NCBI RefSeq assembly: GCF_029784155.1
Contig: NC_073693.1
Coordinates: forward strand, 315,255,536 to 315,319,535
Origin: Uranotaenia lowii
Taxonomy: Eukaryota > Arthropoda > Insecta > Diptera > Culicidae
Direction of reading: 5' to 3'
DNA: 64,000 nt
The notes beneath the pieces are model-generated. The model made no database searches, was not told the origin of the DNA, and saw nothing but the letters and a program-made list of their open reading frames with translations. A program made the position numbers and the translations under genes. Shown one piece after another: positions 22,094 through 34,168 of this stretch. Each line of letters begins with the position of its first letter. Within the stretch, counting starts at the first letter, position 1.

Positions 22094-22590
22094 TTATTCC
22101 TCATCATCAGCTGGGATTCCCAGCTCAGCATTGGTCCACTTAGCCGGATCTGGGTAGTCGAATTCTCCCTAAAATTGTAAATCACAAAAACAATCATCTA
22201 GATGTGTAAAATTTAACGAGATTCAGCAACTCACCGTAATATGCTCGTATTCATGGAACAGATGCCACAGAACCCACCACCACATCAATCCTCCAGCGAC
22301 TTGCGACAGAACACGGGCAGCCGTTTCCGGCTTGGGACCGTTCATCCGGTAGGAAACACTGGAAAATAAGGCAAACAGCATTAACAAAAATCCATACTAG
22401 GATTCTATCAAAACAAACTACATATCGCAAATTACATAATAAATTAAATCGACCTTAGAGAAATAAACTGTACTTACTCGTGTCCCCCGTGACGGACCAT
22501 TTGCTGCCGAATGGCCGGAGTCACCGACCGGGAATTGGCCACGGTGCGATGCAGAAAACGACCCAACAAAGCGGCACGGGAGGAAAGCAT
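22094..22590 (-). CDS. NDUFB2: NADH dehydrogenase 1 beta subunit 2 (ND-AGGG), mitochondrial
   Basis: Accessory subunit of respiratory complex I in the inner mitochondrial membrane; nuclear gene with three exons: 22478-22590, 22235-22358 and 22094-22168. Introns of 119 and 66 bp have GT..AG ends. The product is 103 residues, close to the family's usual length. The first 35 or so residues are a basic, Ser/Arg-rich mitochondrial presequence (MLSSRAALLGRFLHRTVANS). Residues near 58-75 hold a hydrophobic segment with GGLMWWWVLWHLFHEYEHI, typical of the family. The acidic C-terminus GEFDYPDPAKWTNAELGIP and DDEE is the family signature. The start is the only ATG preceding the presequence. All frames are intact, so it is probably functional. 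Confidence 0.93.
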
Positions 22591-23369
22591 TTTGGCTTTT
22601 TACGAATTCCGGTCAGCTAATGTGCGAATGCTTTTCGCTCGAATCCGTGAATTTTTGTTTTGAAAAAGTGACAGCTGAATGGGAGCAGTTGGGGTCTCCA
22701 TAAATTACGAAGATCAAGATAATTGGAACAAATTAATGGTGATTTTAAAAAATCCCTTTTAGCTTTTAGAAACATTTATTGTAGATGTTCCAATGAAAAT
22801 TTGATTTGGAAATATGACTTTTCGATAAACTTTGAGAGAATAACCAATTTCTTTCTACAAAACAGTATGAAATTTTCAAATCGTTATAATTATTTCAAGG
22901 AGGAATCTATGATTGACCTACATCAACACACTAGCGCCACAACAAGGCCAAGGAGAGAAGCTTCAATTAGTAAAGAAGTTACACCTAGTGAGTAGTAGAG
23001 CAACTAACAAATGCACGCTGGAAAAACTCCTGTTTGTAATTAAGATTATTTATAAGAATCATAAAAGATTGCATGAACTTAGAAGAAAATTAATATATTA
23101 AAATTTGCCGTTAAGGCCCGCACAACATATTTGAAATGTAGGTAATTCGGTGTTTATTATCAAGCCTCTTTCAAATCTTAAAATATTCTCGTTTTATCAT
23201 TTACTTGAAAGTAAGATTTATTCTTATAGTTGGAAGTAATTTTGCAATAAACATTATAATGCTGTCTTTGAAAAAAAATTAACAATTTTGTTCTACTTGT
23301 AAAGTAAGTAATTAAAGTGTCTTTTATTAGCAAATTGAAAGTACATAAATTGATGAATATTCTTTATTG
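22591..23369. other. 5' flank of NDUFB2 and AT-rich DNA
   Basis: The first 100 bases are the likely promoter of the NDUFB2 gene, and no TATA box is seen. The remainder is AT-rich without a recognised feature. Confidence 0.45.
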
Positions 23370-23377
23370 CTCTTAAC

Positions 23378-23765
23378 CAAGGTTGCCGAAAAAAATTCTG
23401 TGTTTTAAAAAAAAAGTTCTGACTTTCTGTAATTTTACCCAAAAATTCTGTGATGGTTTTCTGTGACGCTATTTCCTCTAATTTTAATAAAAAACACCTT
23501 GTGGATTACGTTATTTTTCCATTTTATTTGGGAAAAATCAATTAACATTACCAATTTCATATTTTTTTTTGCTAATTCAAAGTAAGAAATCTAAATTTTC
23601 TACTGGCTTAAAAGATAATAACTTTGAAAATCTATTCAAAATTCAAAAATTCTGTGAAATCTGTGAATATTTCAAAATTCTGTGTTCTGTGACACAGATT
23701 CTGTGATAAAAATTTGGTCAAAATTCTGTGAAATTACAGAATTTTCTGTGATTTCGGCAACCTTG
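23378..23765. mobile_element. hAT-like MITE with ATTCTGTGA repeats
   Basis: The ends are CAAGGTTGCCGAAAAAAATT and the inverted GATTTCGGCAACCTTG, flanked by the 8-bp duplication CTCTTAAC (23370-23377 and 23766-23773). The interior repeats ATTCTGTGA. The 8-bp duplication fits the hAT superfamily. A partial relative starts at 46744. Confidence 0.88.
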
Positions 23766-23773
23766 CTCTTAAC

Positions 23774-24879
23774 ACTACAAGTAAGCGCCTGGTGTTATAC
23801 TACGATCTACGGGTTGTTGTATTTCTACTATTTTTATCGCCTGTTTGTAGACAAAATAATGAAGATGAATTTAAGACTTTCATCCCACTCTTAAAGCTTC
23901 TCATGAAAAATGTCGAGGAGTCGAAAAGGAAATCAAAAATAAACTTTGAGAATGAAAACACGTCCTTCGATAATTCTTTTGATTTGTGACGATTTAACAA
24001 TAACTCAAGCTGAAGCTTCGATTATTTGAATACTCATTTCGTATTGGAAAATGAAAGTGATTGCTTCCGGGGAACTGAGATGGAGAGATGGAATGGAACT
24101 GATCAAAATTCCTCGATAACTGCACAGTTTGCAACAATTTTAAACAATTAGAACAATTTCTTTTTTTTGGAATGTTTGGAAAGTTTTGCTAAAAAGCTCG
24201 AATGAAAAAAAAACCAAAATTCAAATTAGAGCCTATAATTGACTGACATCATCAGAAAAACGGAAAAATCTATATAAAAAAAATAAGTTTGTTTATATTT
24301 TTCCTGAGATTTGAAAACATCGTAAATTTGTAATCTCTTTGACGAACGCTAAGTGTATTCACTGTAGGAATCAGATATTGTGGAGTTTTAAAATATTAGT
24401 TTATGATTTCTGGAGATAATAATGATCAAAGTGGAAAATGTGTGGCGCTTTTTCAATACAATAAAATGAGAAAAGGAGAACCAAAAAATGAAAGGTTTGA
24501 ATTCATAAAAATGCACATGAACAACATTTTGGTTAAATACGCAAGAAGTCCCTAACGATCATTAACACGTGTTTACCTTCGACCTTTCAGAAACATTAAG
24601 TCCAAATCAAAACAAACAAACTCTTCAATCGCTGTTCAGAGTGGTTCAGATGACTGCTGGATCCTAATAAAGAGTTTTCAAATGGCCCCACCGGTTTTGT
24701 AACCTAGACATAATTTGGTAACACACTTTTCCATATCAGTTAACTTTTCGGACCAGAGCACCGAAAAAAACAGTGCTCTAATCAGAAGTTGACCTATAAT
24801 TCGTCTTTCCCGAAATTTGATAGCTTACGAAAGTCGAAATCAAAACAACACAGGCCGATCTTTTTCCTACCGAAATGAA
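23774..24879. other. AT-rich intergenic DNA upstream of peptide gene 1
   Basis: No gene or element is supported. The last few hundred bases are the presumed promoter region of the peptide gene at 25037. Confidence 0.45.
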
Positions 24880-24886
24880 TATAAAA
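24880..24886 (+). promoter_or_regulatory. TATA box of peptide gene 1
   Basis: TATAAAA is followed after about 30 bases by a plausible start region and a short untranslated exon ending at 24968. A GTGAGT donor and the AG just before the ATG at 25037 define a 68-bp intron (24969-25036). Confidence 0.65.
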
Positions 24887-25036
24887 GCAGATGTTCGGAC
24901 CTGACTGGACGTTAGTCCAAATTTTCAAGTATTCTTGGTCACTTTCTTCAATAAACAGTTTTTTAAAAGTGAGTGTTCTGCTGATAACAACCGTCTAGTG
25001 TAGAACGTGGTTTTCAAAAATCCCACTTCGTTTCAG

Positions 25037-25219
25037 ATGAAATTCCTGTGGCTCTTGACGTTCCTGTTGGCCCTGGTTGGAGCGATGGCCAGCGGCCCCG
25101 GATGTCCGGCCGGATTTAGCCGCAAGGAGAACAACTGTGTCGTGGCCCGGCCTCATCACGGCGAGTGCCCCAAGGGATCGAAGTACAGTGCCAAAATTAA
25201 CCTCTGTGTGCACAACTGA
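25037..25219 (+). CDS. Small secreted four-Cys peptide, family member 1
   Basis: Encodes 60 residues. Residues 1-18 are a signal peptide (MKFLWLLTFLLALVGAMA), so the product is probably secreted. The mature part has four cysteines (23, 34, 44, 57) in two similar halves: CPAGF...NNCV and CPKGS...INLCV, with a G-E before the third Cys. Members 2 and 4 have the same plan, so the pairing is probably two disulfides. The start is set by the splice acceptor directly before this ATG; an ATG 30 bases upstream would be intronic. The gene has a TATA box, one intron in the 5' leader and AATAAA 46 bases past the stop. I do not recognise the family. Antimicrobial or reproductive-tract peptides are possibilities without direct support. 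Confidence 0.8.
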   Translation: MKFLWLLTFLLALVGAMASGPGCPAGFSRKENNCVVARPHHGECPKGSKYSAKINLCVHN

Positions 25220-25265
25220 GGCGGGTTTGTGATGGATTTTATTCGTGGTGGAGTCTTTGTTTTGT

Positions 25266-25271
25266 AATAAA
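25266..25271 (+). terminator. Poly(A) signal of peptide gene 1
   Basis: AATAAA lies 46 bases downstream of the stop codon. Confidence 0.6.
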
Positions 25272-25393
25272 TTTTAATTTTTTTAAACACACTGTGTTAA
25301 AATTTCTTATTCATATGTGTGAAAATTAATTGTGATCGATCCAAATCCTCTTCCTCAACCTAGTCATTGTCTAAACAAAGGCGTTTAGCTTTA

Positions 25394-26667
25394 AAGGTGA
25401 TACGGTCAAAATTTGGTCGACGGAAAACCCGTGTAAATCGGTGAAATCGTTTATTTAAAAAATCAAATTAAATTTCTTTTTAAAGTTTAATTAGTATAAA
25501 ATTCAGGAAAAATATTCAGATAGGCTTCCGCTTTTCCAAATCCGAATTGCCGGGCCTTACGCTTAATCCCTGCCATCAGATTTTGTACAGCCACCTTGTC
25601 CACCTTCTTCGCTGCAAAAAGCCAATTTGCCTAGAACTGCTGCTCGTCCTTAGCAGTTTTTTTTGGTCTTCTTTAGGTTCCGCTTAACAATAGCCCAGTA
25701 TTTCTCAATTGGGCGGAGCTCAGGCGTGTTGGGAGGGTTCTTGTCCTTGGGACCCAGCTGCACGTTGTTGGCGGCGTACCACTCCATGGACTTTTTACCG
25801 TAATGGCAAGATGTCAAACCCTGCCAAAACAGTACGGAACAACCATGTTTCTTGAGGAAAGGCAGCAGACGTTTATTTAAACACTCTTTCATTTAAATTT
25901 TTTGGTTCACAGTCCCGGAAGCTATGAAAATGCTGCTTTTCAAGCCACAGGTACAGATGGCTTGCCAAACCAGATATTTCTTCGCGAACTTTGACAGTTT
26001 TATGTGCTTGAAAATATCTGCTACCTTTCCCCTTCCTTTTGGCGTATAAAACTCCTGTCCCGGAAGCTGCTTGTAGTCGGCTTTGACGTAGGTTTCGTCG
26101 TCCATTACCACGCAGTCAAACTTCGTTAGCATCGTCGTGTACATCCTCCGGGATCGCGCTTTGGCCGTCGTATTTTGTTTATCATCGCGATTTGGAGTCA
26201 CTACCTTCTTGTAAGTCGATAGTCCGGCTCGTTTTTTTGGCTCGATGCACGGTTGTAGACGATACGCCCTGCTTATTTGCGGCATCTCGGAGAGAGAGGT
26301 TAGGGTTTCGCTTGAAACTACCGGCAACTCTCATTGTCGTCTCAGCGGCATCCGGTTTTTGATTTTCCCCCGATCCAGACTTCCTGGCTGTCGACAAACG
26401 TTCCCCAAACACTTTAATTAAATTTGTAACGGTTGATTGCGTGCAAGTAGCTCGGATTTTCGCGATGCACGAGCAAAATTTTGATACGCTGCTCTTCTTC
26501 CTTGGACGGCATTTTGACAACTGAAGAGTAAATTCAAAAATCAAAATAAGAGCAACATTCTACACACACACACACCTTCAAAATGAGGGGTGTTCGGGAT
26601 TTTTAAATGCAAAATTGAAAGAAATACGTCAAGTTGATAATGTCCAAATTTTGACCGTATCACCCTT
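25394..26667 (-). mobile_element. ITmD37E-type mariner, defective
   Basis: The inverted ends are AAGGTGATACGGTCAAAATT and, inverted, AATTTTGACCGTATCACCCTT, with TA at 25392-25393 and 26668-26669. It is 1274 bp and carries one transposase gene on the minus strand, now broken. The left end has lost one G compared with the right. Confidence 0.9.
25650..26512 (-). pseudogene. Mariner transposase (D37E class), inactive
   Basis: A cut-and-paste DDE transposase. The minus strand starts MPSKEEEQRIKILLVHRE at 26512, then changes frame within the N-terminal helix-turn-helix region and again near 26200-26330. The first catalytic Asp is in VVMDDETYV. The second should lie in a FWPDL-like block but reads FWQGLTSCHYG, so the Asp is Gly. 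The Glu in PELRPIE follows after 37 residues, which places it in the D37E class. An in-frame TAA at 25893-25895 separates the first and second catalytic blocks. Confidence 0.85.
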
Positions 26668-26747
26668 TATCCATCACTGGGAATATTGGAATAAAAATAA
26701 TAGAATATTTGAACCTTTTCAGGAAAAGAAATCCTTTCAATAAATCA

Positions 26748-27841
26748 CTTTTCTTTGCCGGAAGTCTGTTGAAAGTCAGAAGTCCGGACTTCCGAAGAAA
26801 ATTTAGTGGTCACTCTGTAATATTAGGGGAGAGTGGGGATACTTGATTCCCTTTTCTTATTTTGACCATATCTTTTTGGAAAAAATTAGCAACTCGCCGT
26901 CTTTGACATTTTCTGACAGCTTTTAACTTCAAATTTCTATGCTCCAAAAATTAGAATGATACTTGAAACCGTTGATGAACTAGAAGCATTTTCGTGGGAG
27001 TAAAAAAATTGCGATTTTTCTGAAGTTAGGGGAGACTTGATCCCCTTGAGACTTGAAGCCCTAATCGTTGTATAAAAATCTAACAAAACCCCAAGATAGA
27101 ATGTTAATTGACTATTTTGGTCATGTTTGTTCTCATTTCACAATTTATAGCAGACATAAGAAGAAAATTCTATAACTTTGTCTCAACGCTAATAACATTG
27201 CATACTTAAAGGCGCTATTTTTTAAAATAAAGAGAAAATTAATTATTTTGCTCTTTTCTTCGGACAATTGTTTGATAAATATTAGTTTTTGGATAAATAT
27301 TAGTAATTTCGTAATCAGCTATCATAACGATCAATTCAGAAGAAGAATATGCCGTTTAGAAGGGGGATCAATTGTACCCAACTCTAGGGGATCAATTGTA
27401 CCCATAATCAACATTTTAGAAAACTTTTTTCTGGAAAAAGTTGAGAGTTTTCCATTGCTTTGAAAATATGGCATTATGAAGTTCATTTTAAGCTCGAACG
27501 ATTGATACATTGGAATAAATATTATTTTTATAATTATCCAATGTAAGGAACATTTTAAAGTGATGAAAAAAGATCTTCAAGTTACATTTTGTGAAATTTT
27601 TCAAACAAAGTTCAATTACTCAAACAATTATTTTGTTAAAATTTTTTAAACTACAAGCATTGTTATTTTGCTCATTTTTTCACATTTTTCTAGAACATTT
27701 GATCTTTGTAAGACATTCCAGTTTCGAGATGTAGCTAAGGAATCAAGTATCCCCAGGGATCAAGTATCCTCATTCTCCCCTATCGCTCTAGCACTAAATT
27801 TTACTTGGAAGTCCGCACTTCCGACTTCCGACAAAGAAAAA
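26748..27841. mobile_element. Palindromic element interrupted by GGGGAGA copy B
   Basis: Sequences flanking the inner element are inverted repeats of each other: TTTCTTTGCCGGAAGTC... and AAGTCCGGACTTCCGAAG...AAATTTAGTG on the left, and the inverse ending CTTCCGACAAAGAAAA on the right. Without the insert it would be a short element of roughly 140 bp with arms of about 60 bp. Confidence 0.65.
26826..27780. mobile_element. TA-flanked TIR element (GGGGAGA family), copy B
   Basis: GGGGAGAGTGGGGATACTTG on the left and the inverted CAAGTATCCTCATTCTCCCC on the right, with TA at 26824-26825 and 27781-27782. It is 955 bp and similar along its length to copy A at 1570-2482. No open frame of note. Confidence 0.85.
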
Positions 27842-28213
27842 TAATGTACTAGATTGTCGGAAATCTTTGTTCTGCAGTCAGTTCAACGAAGAAAATTCTA
27901 TAAATTTGATCTATGTGTTCTTACAATATTTTAGAATAAGCCTAAAGTAATCTAAACTATTAAATCTATTCTTATTCCCATCCTTAAATAAAGTTTTTAG
28001 CTGTTAAACATTCTGGTATGTTTCGGAACATTATGAATTATGGTTCTCGGTTTCTGAATTTTATGATTTTAAACTTGAATACCAACTTCATCGAGGATTT
28101 CCCGTTTGATCTCTTCGAGTAATTGAAAAATGCCGATTCTAGATGTTCATTGAATTTTAATTTAATTTACCATTTGTAAAAATCGGAAATCAGGATTCAG
28201 TCGTGTCATTGAC

Positions 28214-28399
28214 TCAGTTTTGGACGCACTTGTTGATGCTGGAGTCCAGCGTGGATCCTGGAGGGCATCTACCGTTAACGGGATCAGCAACACAAGTATC
28301 GGTATCCTGATAGTGGTCGAATCCGGGACGGCAATGATGGGCCACTGCGGTTCCCAGCAGCAGGGACAGCACGATGGTCAAAACCCAAAGCAGCTTCAT
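28214..28399 (-). CDS. Small secreted four-Cys peptide, family member 2
   Basis: Encodes 61 residues. The signal peptide is about residues 1-20 (MKLLWVLTIVLSLLLGTAVA). Cysteines are at 23, 36, 45 and 58: HCRPGF, DTCVADP, GRCPPGS and INKCVQN. Spacing and flanking residues follow members 1 and 4. On the minus strand a TATATAA (28555-28549) precedes a short exon, a GTAAGT donor and a 75-bp intron (28400-28474) that ends exactly at the ATG. The function is unknown. The intact frame and shared gene structure favour a real gene. It points away from member 1, about 3 kb off. Confidence 0.8.
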   Translation of the reverse strand: MKLLWVLTIVLSLLLGTAVAHHCRPGFDHYQDTDTCVADPVNGRCPPGSTLDSSINKCVQN

Positions 28400-28548
28400 C
28401 TGAAAAGTTTTTTTTTATTTGGAAAAATTAAGAATTTTGAATGCAACTTATATGTTAGAGATCTCGAAACTTACGATTCTAGATAAGTGTTGTACAACGT
28501 TTCAAAGGTTGAATTCAACTGTGACTGTCAGCTTTCTCTTCTTCAGAT

Positions 28549-28555
28549 TATATAG
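28549..28555 (-). promoter_or_regulatory. TATA box of peptide gene 2
   Basis: TATATAA on the minus strand, about 75 bases upstream of the GTAAGT donor of the leader intron. Confidence 0.6.
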
Positions 28556-28559
28556 GGTA

Positions 28560-30750
28560 AGATAATTGAAGGGGATTTTGGGCAGGCAAATTAGAATCTA
28601 CCTGTTTTATCGTGAATGAAATCATCACATCTACAGCTCGAGAGAACCAAATGTTGCAACTTTGAATGATTGATTGACCGAGTGATTGTCTCCTGCTCGT
28701 CTTTCTTGACAAAGGTACACAAAGAAAATTTATGATTGAAGTTTTGTATAATTTTGAGGGAATAAAAACAATTAGGGGAATAAAACATTCTGAATTCCTG
28801 TTTTGAATGCAACATAAGAAGACTATACTCAAGCAAAAATTGTAATTCATGAAAATCTTGGCATTTTCTAATGGAACAAATATTTACTGATGCTTTTCCT
28901 TTACAATATTACGCAATTCTAGACGAACATTATTGTATGCAACACTTTTCAACTTCAAAGGCTTCTTAAAACTTAACGTCCACAAGTAATCATACAGCTT
29001 GCATATCAAAAGTGTTAAGTTTGATGGGTCATAAAATTAGCGTAGTCAGAAAAGTTATTGATTTCACTAGTTATTTTTAATTTAACAAAAACCTGCGATT
29101 TTCTTCCTACTAACAAAAAGGGGAAAGTTGCAACAAACTTTGTTTTTAATGAAAAATCAAAAGAAATCGTTTGAATATTTATAGTTTTTTTTAAATATAT
29201 TTGTGATGTCATAACGCATGGAGTACTAATTGCAGAAATTTTTGATTTTGTTCAAATTGAATTTTACATTTTTTTCTGTCAAAAATGTTTTCAAAGAAAA
29301 AGCATAATGGTGCTGCATACATTTAGGGGTTAAAAATACTACAAAAAGTTCTACTAGCCGAAATCTTAAAAAATAATGTTTGGATGAATGAAATTTTGAA
29401 ATTAACTATCGCGTGATGCAAAACAATCATATCCTAGAAAATAGAAACTAGATTTAAGAGGATAATCTTTGATTGGCATTTTGATGCATTTTAGCCTAGA
29501 CTGGTAACTGATGAAAAAAATTAATAAAAAAAATTGATGATTATTGGAAAAAACATTTTTACACCAAAATTGTTGGTATTAGATGATAAAAGCAATATAA
29601 AGTTTGTAGGTATACTAGGTAAAGTTTTTACGGCATCGAAAAAAAAAGTACAACTATTCCTAGTTTTTTTTAAATTTTTTTTATGAAAGTCGAAAACTTT
29701 AAAAACTATCTCACAATGTGAGAAACTATGTCATCATCATTTTGTTATCATGAAATGATAACTTCATTACATTTTATAAAAATAAAAATGAAATAAGTGT
29801 TGTGGTATACAAATGTTGCATCTTACCCAATAACTTTTTGATATAAATACTATTCCAGAAAATCAGACTGAATAGCTTTCAGTGTTGCTAGTTTCTTTTC
29901 ATGGAAGATAGAATTCTCTGTTTGGGGCGTTATAACTATTTTCTCTCTACTCCTATCGCTTTGTCTTGTCAAACAAAGTTGTAGCCAGAGAAATCAACAG
30001 TAAGCTTCATATATTGAAATTTTATTAGTATTGCGTGAGAACAAAATATTCAAAAAATACCAAAAACGTGATATTCTCCGAAAAAAATTTCGTGTTTTTC
30101 CATACCAAATTCCAAATCAAAATCCGGGTAACTAAATTTTATTTTAAACAACTTCAAAAACTCTGTCGTTCGATTTGACCAGAAATGAAAACGTTTTAGA
30201 CTACAGGGTTTTTGAAATTCGGAAAAGGTTGCAAAACGACACACCCTATTATTCACCGCACTTCTGGGTATTTATGGCGGCATTGAAATTGTTAGGTCAC
30301 ACAAGTAATCAATAATGCCGGGACTTGCAAACCGGTTGCTGGTATAATTTTAATTTTAATTGTGTCCATCAATTTTGCAGCAATTATCAAACCCAATATC
30401 ATCGTAAAACTGTGAACTTGAGTTTTCAAAAGTTTGTTCCCTCAATTCTATAACTTATTGTTAACTTTTTCCTGTGCTATCCAGACAGCTGACTAAAGAA
30501 TCGTTGTGTAATTTAAACGTGCCTAATTAAGGGCAGATCATCAAACGGAATGCCGCCTCGCCTCGACTGTGAATTGGAAAATGAAACAGTCAATGTGTTT
30601 TGCCTAATTCATCAATTTATCATTCTAGGCGAGTTACGAATCGTAACTCGCGATCTGCACATGGTGAATTGCATCAAAACAAATAGATTTCCAACTTAAA
30701 TTGACATGACCGTGACGTGTTTGAAAAACCCACATGTTTATTTAATGACT
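28560..30750. other. AT-rich intergenic DNA with an R1 repeat fragment
   Basis: No gene is supported. About 29680-29824 is a reverse-complement relative of 2846-3000 (shared ATGCAACATTTGTATACCAC and a TGATAAC hairpin). The remainder is low-complexity. Confidence 0.5.
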
Positions 30751-30751
30751 T

Positions 30752-31660
30752 GGACTTAGCAACTCGCCGTCTTTTTCATTTTCTTACAGCATGTAACTCC
30801 AAGTTTATAAACTCAATAAATAAGAATGATACTAAATACCGCAGATGAATTGAAACCGAGCTAAAAAGTGATATTTTCAAAGAATGAAGACTTGATCCTT
30901 TACTAAGTGGGCCCAGCCCTTTGCCAAAAATTAAACAAAATAAAAAAAATGGTTCATTCATTACTTTTGGCTTTATTTCTTTTTATTTCATAGTTTATAA
31001 GTCTTTGAAAAAGAGAATAATAAAAGTTAGTCTTAAACCCTTTATCAAAGCATACTTTAAGGGAGAAAATTTTTATTTATAAATTGACTTCTTAGTCTTT
31101 TTATCAGCCAATCAGATAACGATTGACGTACTGGAACAATTCAGTGCTGAAAATTAAACTATTCTGTACCAAAACCAGTATCGAAAAGTGCTTATTTACG
31201 ATACTGTTTTTTTTCTTGCGAAAGTTCAGTTCACGGCCTACTTGGTCAGAAATTCATCCACATGCGGTTGTTTGTAGAAATGCGCTTCTTGTAGGTTATT
31301 TATTGGATTTTCAAGAAATTAATGTTTCGAAATTGCATAAAATTTTGTATGCAACTCGATCGATGAAATTATAAATAGCAAATTTTTATGTTGGAAACAT
31401 TCGAAAGCGACGAAAACTGATCATCAAGTCACATTTTGTTTAATTGAAATAACTCAAAAAATAAACTTCTTCAAATTTGTAAACTAACAACTGTAGGAAA
31501 TGAGGTACAAATTATTATAGTATCCTAAAAGTCGAGTTAAATTTTGAAACTTATCTGTAAAGATAGTTTAGAGTAACACGTAGTTCTTTAAAATTATAAA
31601 AGCGTGTAGAGTAAGATAAGCGTGTAAAATATATTTAAAAAAAAGAGAAAAAGAGTTTCG
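30752..31660. mobile_element. Decayed GGGGAGA-family interior
   Basis: Words such as TTAGCAACTCGCCGTCTTT, CAGCATGTAACTCCAAGTTT and CATACTTTAAGGG follow the order of copies A and B, but the termini are missing. It is an old copy with approximate limits. Confidence 0.5.
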
Positions 31661-31854
31661 AGACATAGCCATAAGAATCCACCACAATTCATCCCTATCT
31701 ACAACAGATCGATAACTGCTTTCATACATGTGAAAGTACTGCGATTTTCAAATTTAGTTTGATGATTTTTTTATAATATATATTATTTTTTTAATTTTAT
31801 TATTATACATTAATCTGTTCCCACTGAAACTACTATCATATAACAATTTATCAT

Positions 31855-33082
31855 CAGGACCGTATTAAGCCATCAGGGAGCCCAGAGCAAATTTTATCGG
31901 GAGGCCCCTACGATTTGATTTTTTTTTTCAAATAACTTCTCAGAAAATACATAATATTAAAAAAAAACTGGAAATAAGTTTAGTAGGTAAGTGGCTTCTA
32001 CTTTCCATTATGGCAGCCAAGAAAGTAGTTTCTAGTATGTATCTTCTTCTTCAAACAATAGTTCTTATTTAATACATCACGAGCAAACATTGTAGAAGAG
32101 TTCATAAACTTATTGCAAATGAAAACTCTGTTTGAAGCTGTTGAAAGAAAAATTCAATTAGAAAATTATTCAATAGCTCTATCATTAACTAACATCTGCT
32201 AGTATCGAAAATAGATATTAAAATGTTATTCAATTCATCATATCTTGGTATGTCCTTTATCGAAAGCAAAATACATGTTTCTCTCATGACGATTAGGAAG
32301 TACCACAAAGATTTCTGGTAAAACATCCAAAATCAATCAAACAAATCAAAAGAAATAATTTTAAATTCCTTGGAGATACAGATTTAAAAGTACAAGAGTA
32401 AAATTTAAAACCTAAAATCAGATTTTATTCAGAAGCACAATCTCTTATTTTTTATAAAACAATATTTTTGAATCAAGATTAATGAAACAAATTACAAATG
32501 AAATTCAAATACAAAATTGAAAAACTTAAAATTCGCTAGTAGATTTTTGGTGCCTATGTTTGAATATCTGATTTTGGGAGATTTGGAAAAAGTGCACAAA
32601 TTTCGTAATTGAGTTTTCAAACTACTTTTACCAAAACATTTCACGAGAACAAAAGCTGCTAGAATAAAAAATCAAATTGCAGCAAGCTTTAACTACATGG
32701 TTTTTTTTATTTTGAAATAGATTTGATTCTGCTTAGATTTCTTCGGATTTTGTGTTAAAAAAATGTCTAGATTTTGCCAGGTTTTATAAATTTTTGTCCT
32801 GTTTTGCACAGCTTGCGTAAATCCGGGAAAAATTCTGCAATGTTAAACCCTTTCTTAAACAAGAGTACAACTATTCGAGTTATTTTTTCACGGGGCCCCA
32901 TTACTTGTTATATTTGATGTTTTAATTTCGATTTTTTGTTTTTATTTCCATTTATATTTATCTACTTAGTTTTCTAGAACTTAAACCGATATGATTTAAA
33001 TAATGTTGAACATTTTTTTTTTCCCTTGGAGCCCCCTGAGCCGGGGGCCCGGGGCAATTACCTTCCCTTTAGTCCGTCCGTG
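31855..33082. mobile_element. hAT-like non-autonomous element
   Basis: The left end is CAGGACCGTATTAAGCC and the right end the imperfect inverse TAGTCCGTCCGTG. They are flanked by TTTATCAT (31847-31854) and CTTATCAT (33083-33090), an 8-bp duplication with one mismatch. GGGAGCCC and GGGGCCC runs near each end are typical of insect hAT MITEs. No transposase is recognised. Confidence 0.65.
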
Positions 33083-33138
33083 CTTATCATTTCTCTACCT
33101 TTGATAATATTCTCGCTAAATTTTTAGTAAGCTAGCGT

Positions 33139-34168
33139 AGGGTTGCCAAAACGTACTCTTTTAAAAGTACATGTTCTCTTTTTCGATCGAGAAATGGGCG
33201 TAGAAATACAACTTACAAAAACTTCCAAAACCTTACCTAAATATTCCGTATTCATGAAGGCATCTTTAAATCGTTATTTACAGTGGGCGCAATAAGCGCC
33301 TTTGAGTATGCAACAAACCCCCGCACATTCACCAAAGAGCACAAAAGCAATATACTCAAATGCTTCGTAGTGCACAAATTTAATATTTGTTTTTTTTTTA
33401 AATCCAGTATTTTATCGGGTTTGGTGTGATTTGTTAGCATAACATCAAATACTAATTTTCCTTCGAATAATCCAAAAAGGAAAATTCAGTCCCTGACTTT
33501 TCTCTTTTCATTAGTTGAAAAAAAAAGATTATGCAATTATCAGAAAATTTATAATTTTCATATACGTACGTTATTCCTAAGCTTTCCAGGCATTTTTCTG
33601 AGCGTACTTGGGCCGGTAAAATCCGGCCATTTTCAATCAAAAATTTTGCAAAATCCGGGCATTGGATTTTAAAATTTTTAGTTGAAAAACCGGGAAAATC
33701 AGACAAAAACCAGGCCTTTCCCATGAATATTCTAGAGAAAAAGTGAAAAAAGAACACATGGAAAATTGCTCATTTTTGAGTCACATCAGCAGGGTTCAAT
33801 TAAAATTTTACATTTCCAAAAAAATGTTAGCCCTTGTATTTCGATGAAAAAAGCTTAAAAAACTTTACATTGTGTAGAAATAAAATGTTGTTTTGGTTTG
33901 GATTACGCTTAGATTTTGGATAAATCTGGACATTTTTCTCGATATTTGTGCAACCGGGCCGGACCGGACTTTTTCCTTTTTTTTTCTTTGAAAAAGCTGG
34001 CAATCTTGAATGCTTAGTCATACCTGTTACGCCCATCAAATTGGCAGTATTTGAATGACTCTAATTAGCTCTGTTTTCTTTTATTTAAATAATATAATTT
34101 TCTTTACTCTTTTGGACTTTTTTTCCTTTCTATACTTTTTAGCATTGCGGGATATGATAACCCTAACT
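33139..34168. mobile_element. TIR element (GTACTC family), copy 2
   Basis: Starts AGGGTTGCCAAAACGTACTC and ends GATATGATAACCCTAACT. The exact 8-bp duplication GCTAGCGT flanks it (33131-33138 and 34169-34176). Its interior shares GCGCCTTTGAGTATGCAA with copy 1. It lacks the GGGGAGA insertion found in copy 1. The 8-bp duplication argues for a hAT-like mobiliser. Confidence 0.85.

Noticed and set aside
28553..29824. GGGTAAGAT at both ends as a possible TIR element
   Set aside because: Only about nine bases match and the right side belongs to the R1 repeat. The left match overlaps the peptide 2 TATA region. Chance is likely.
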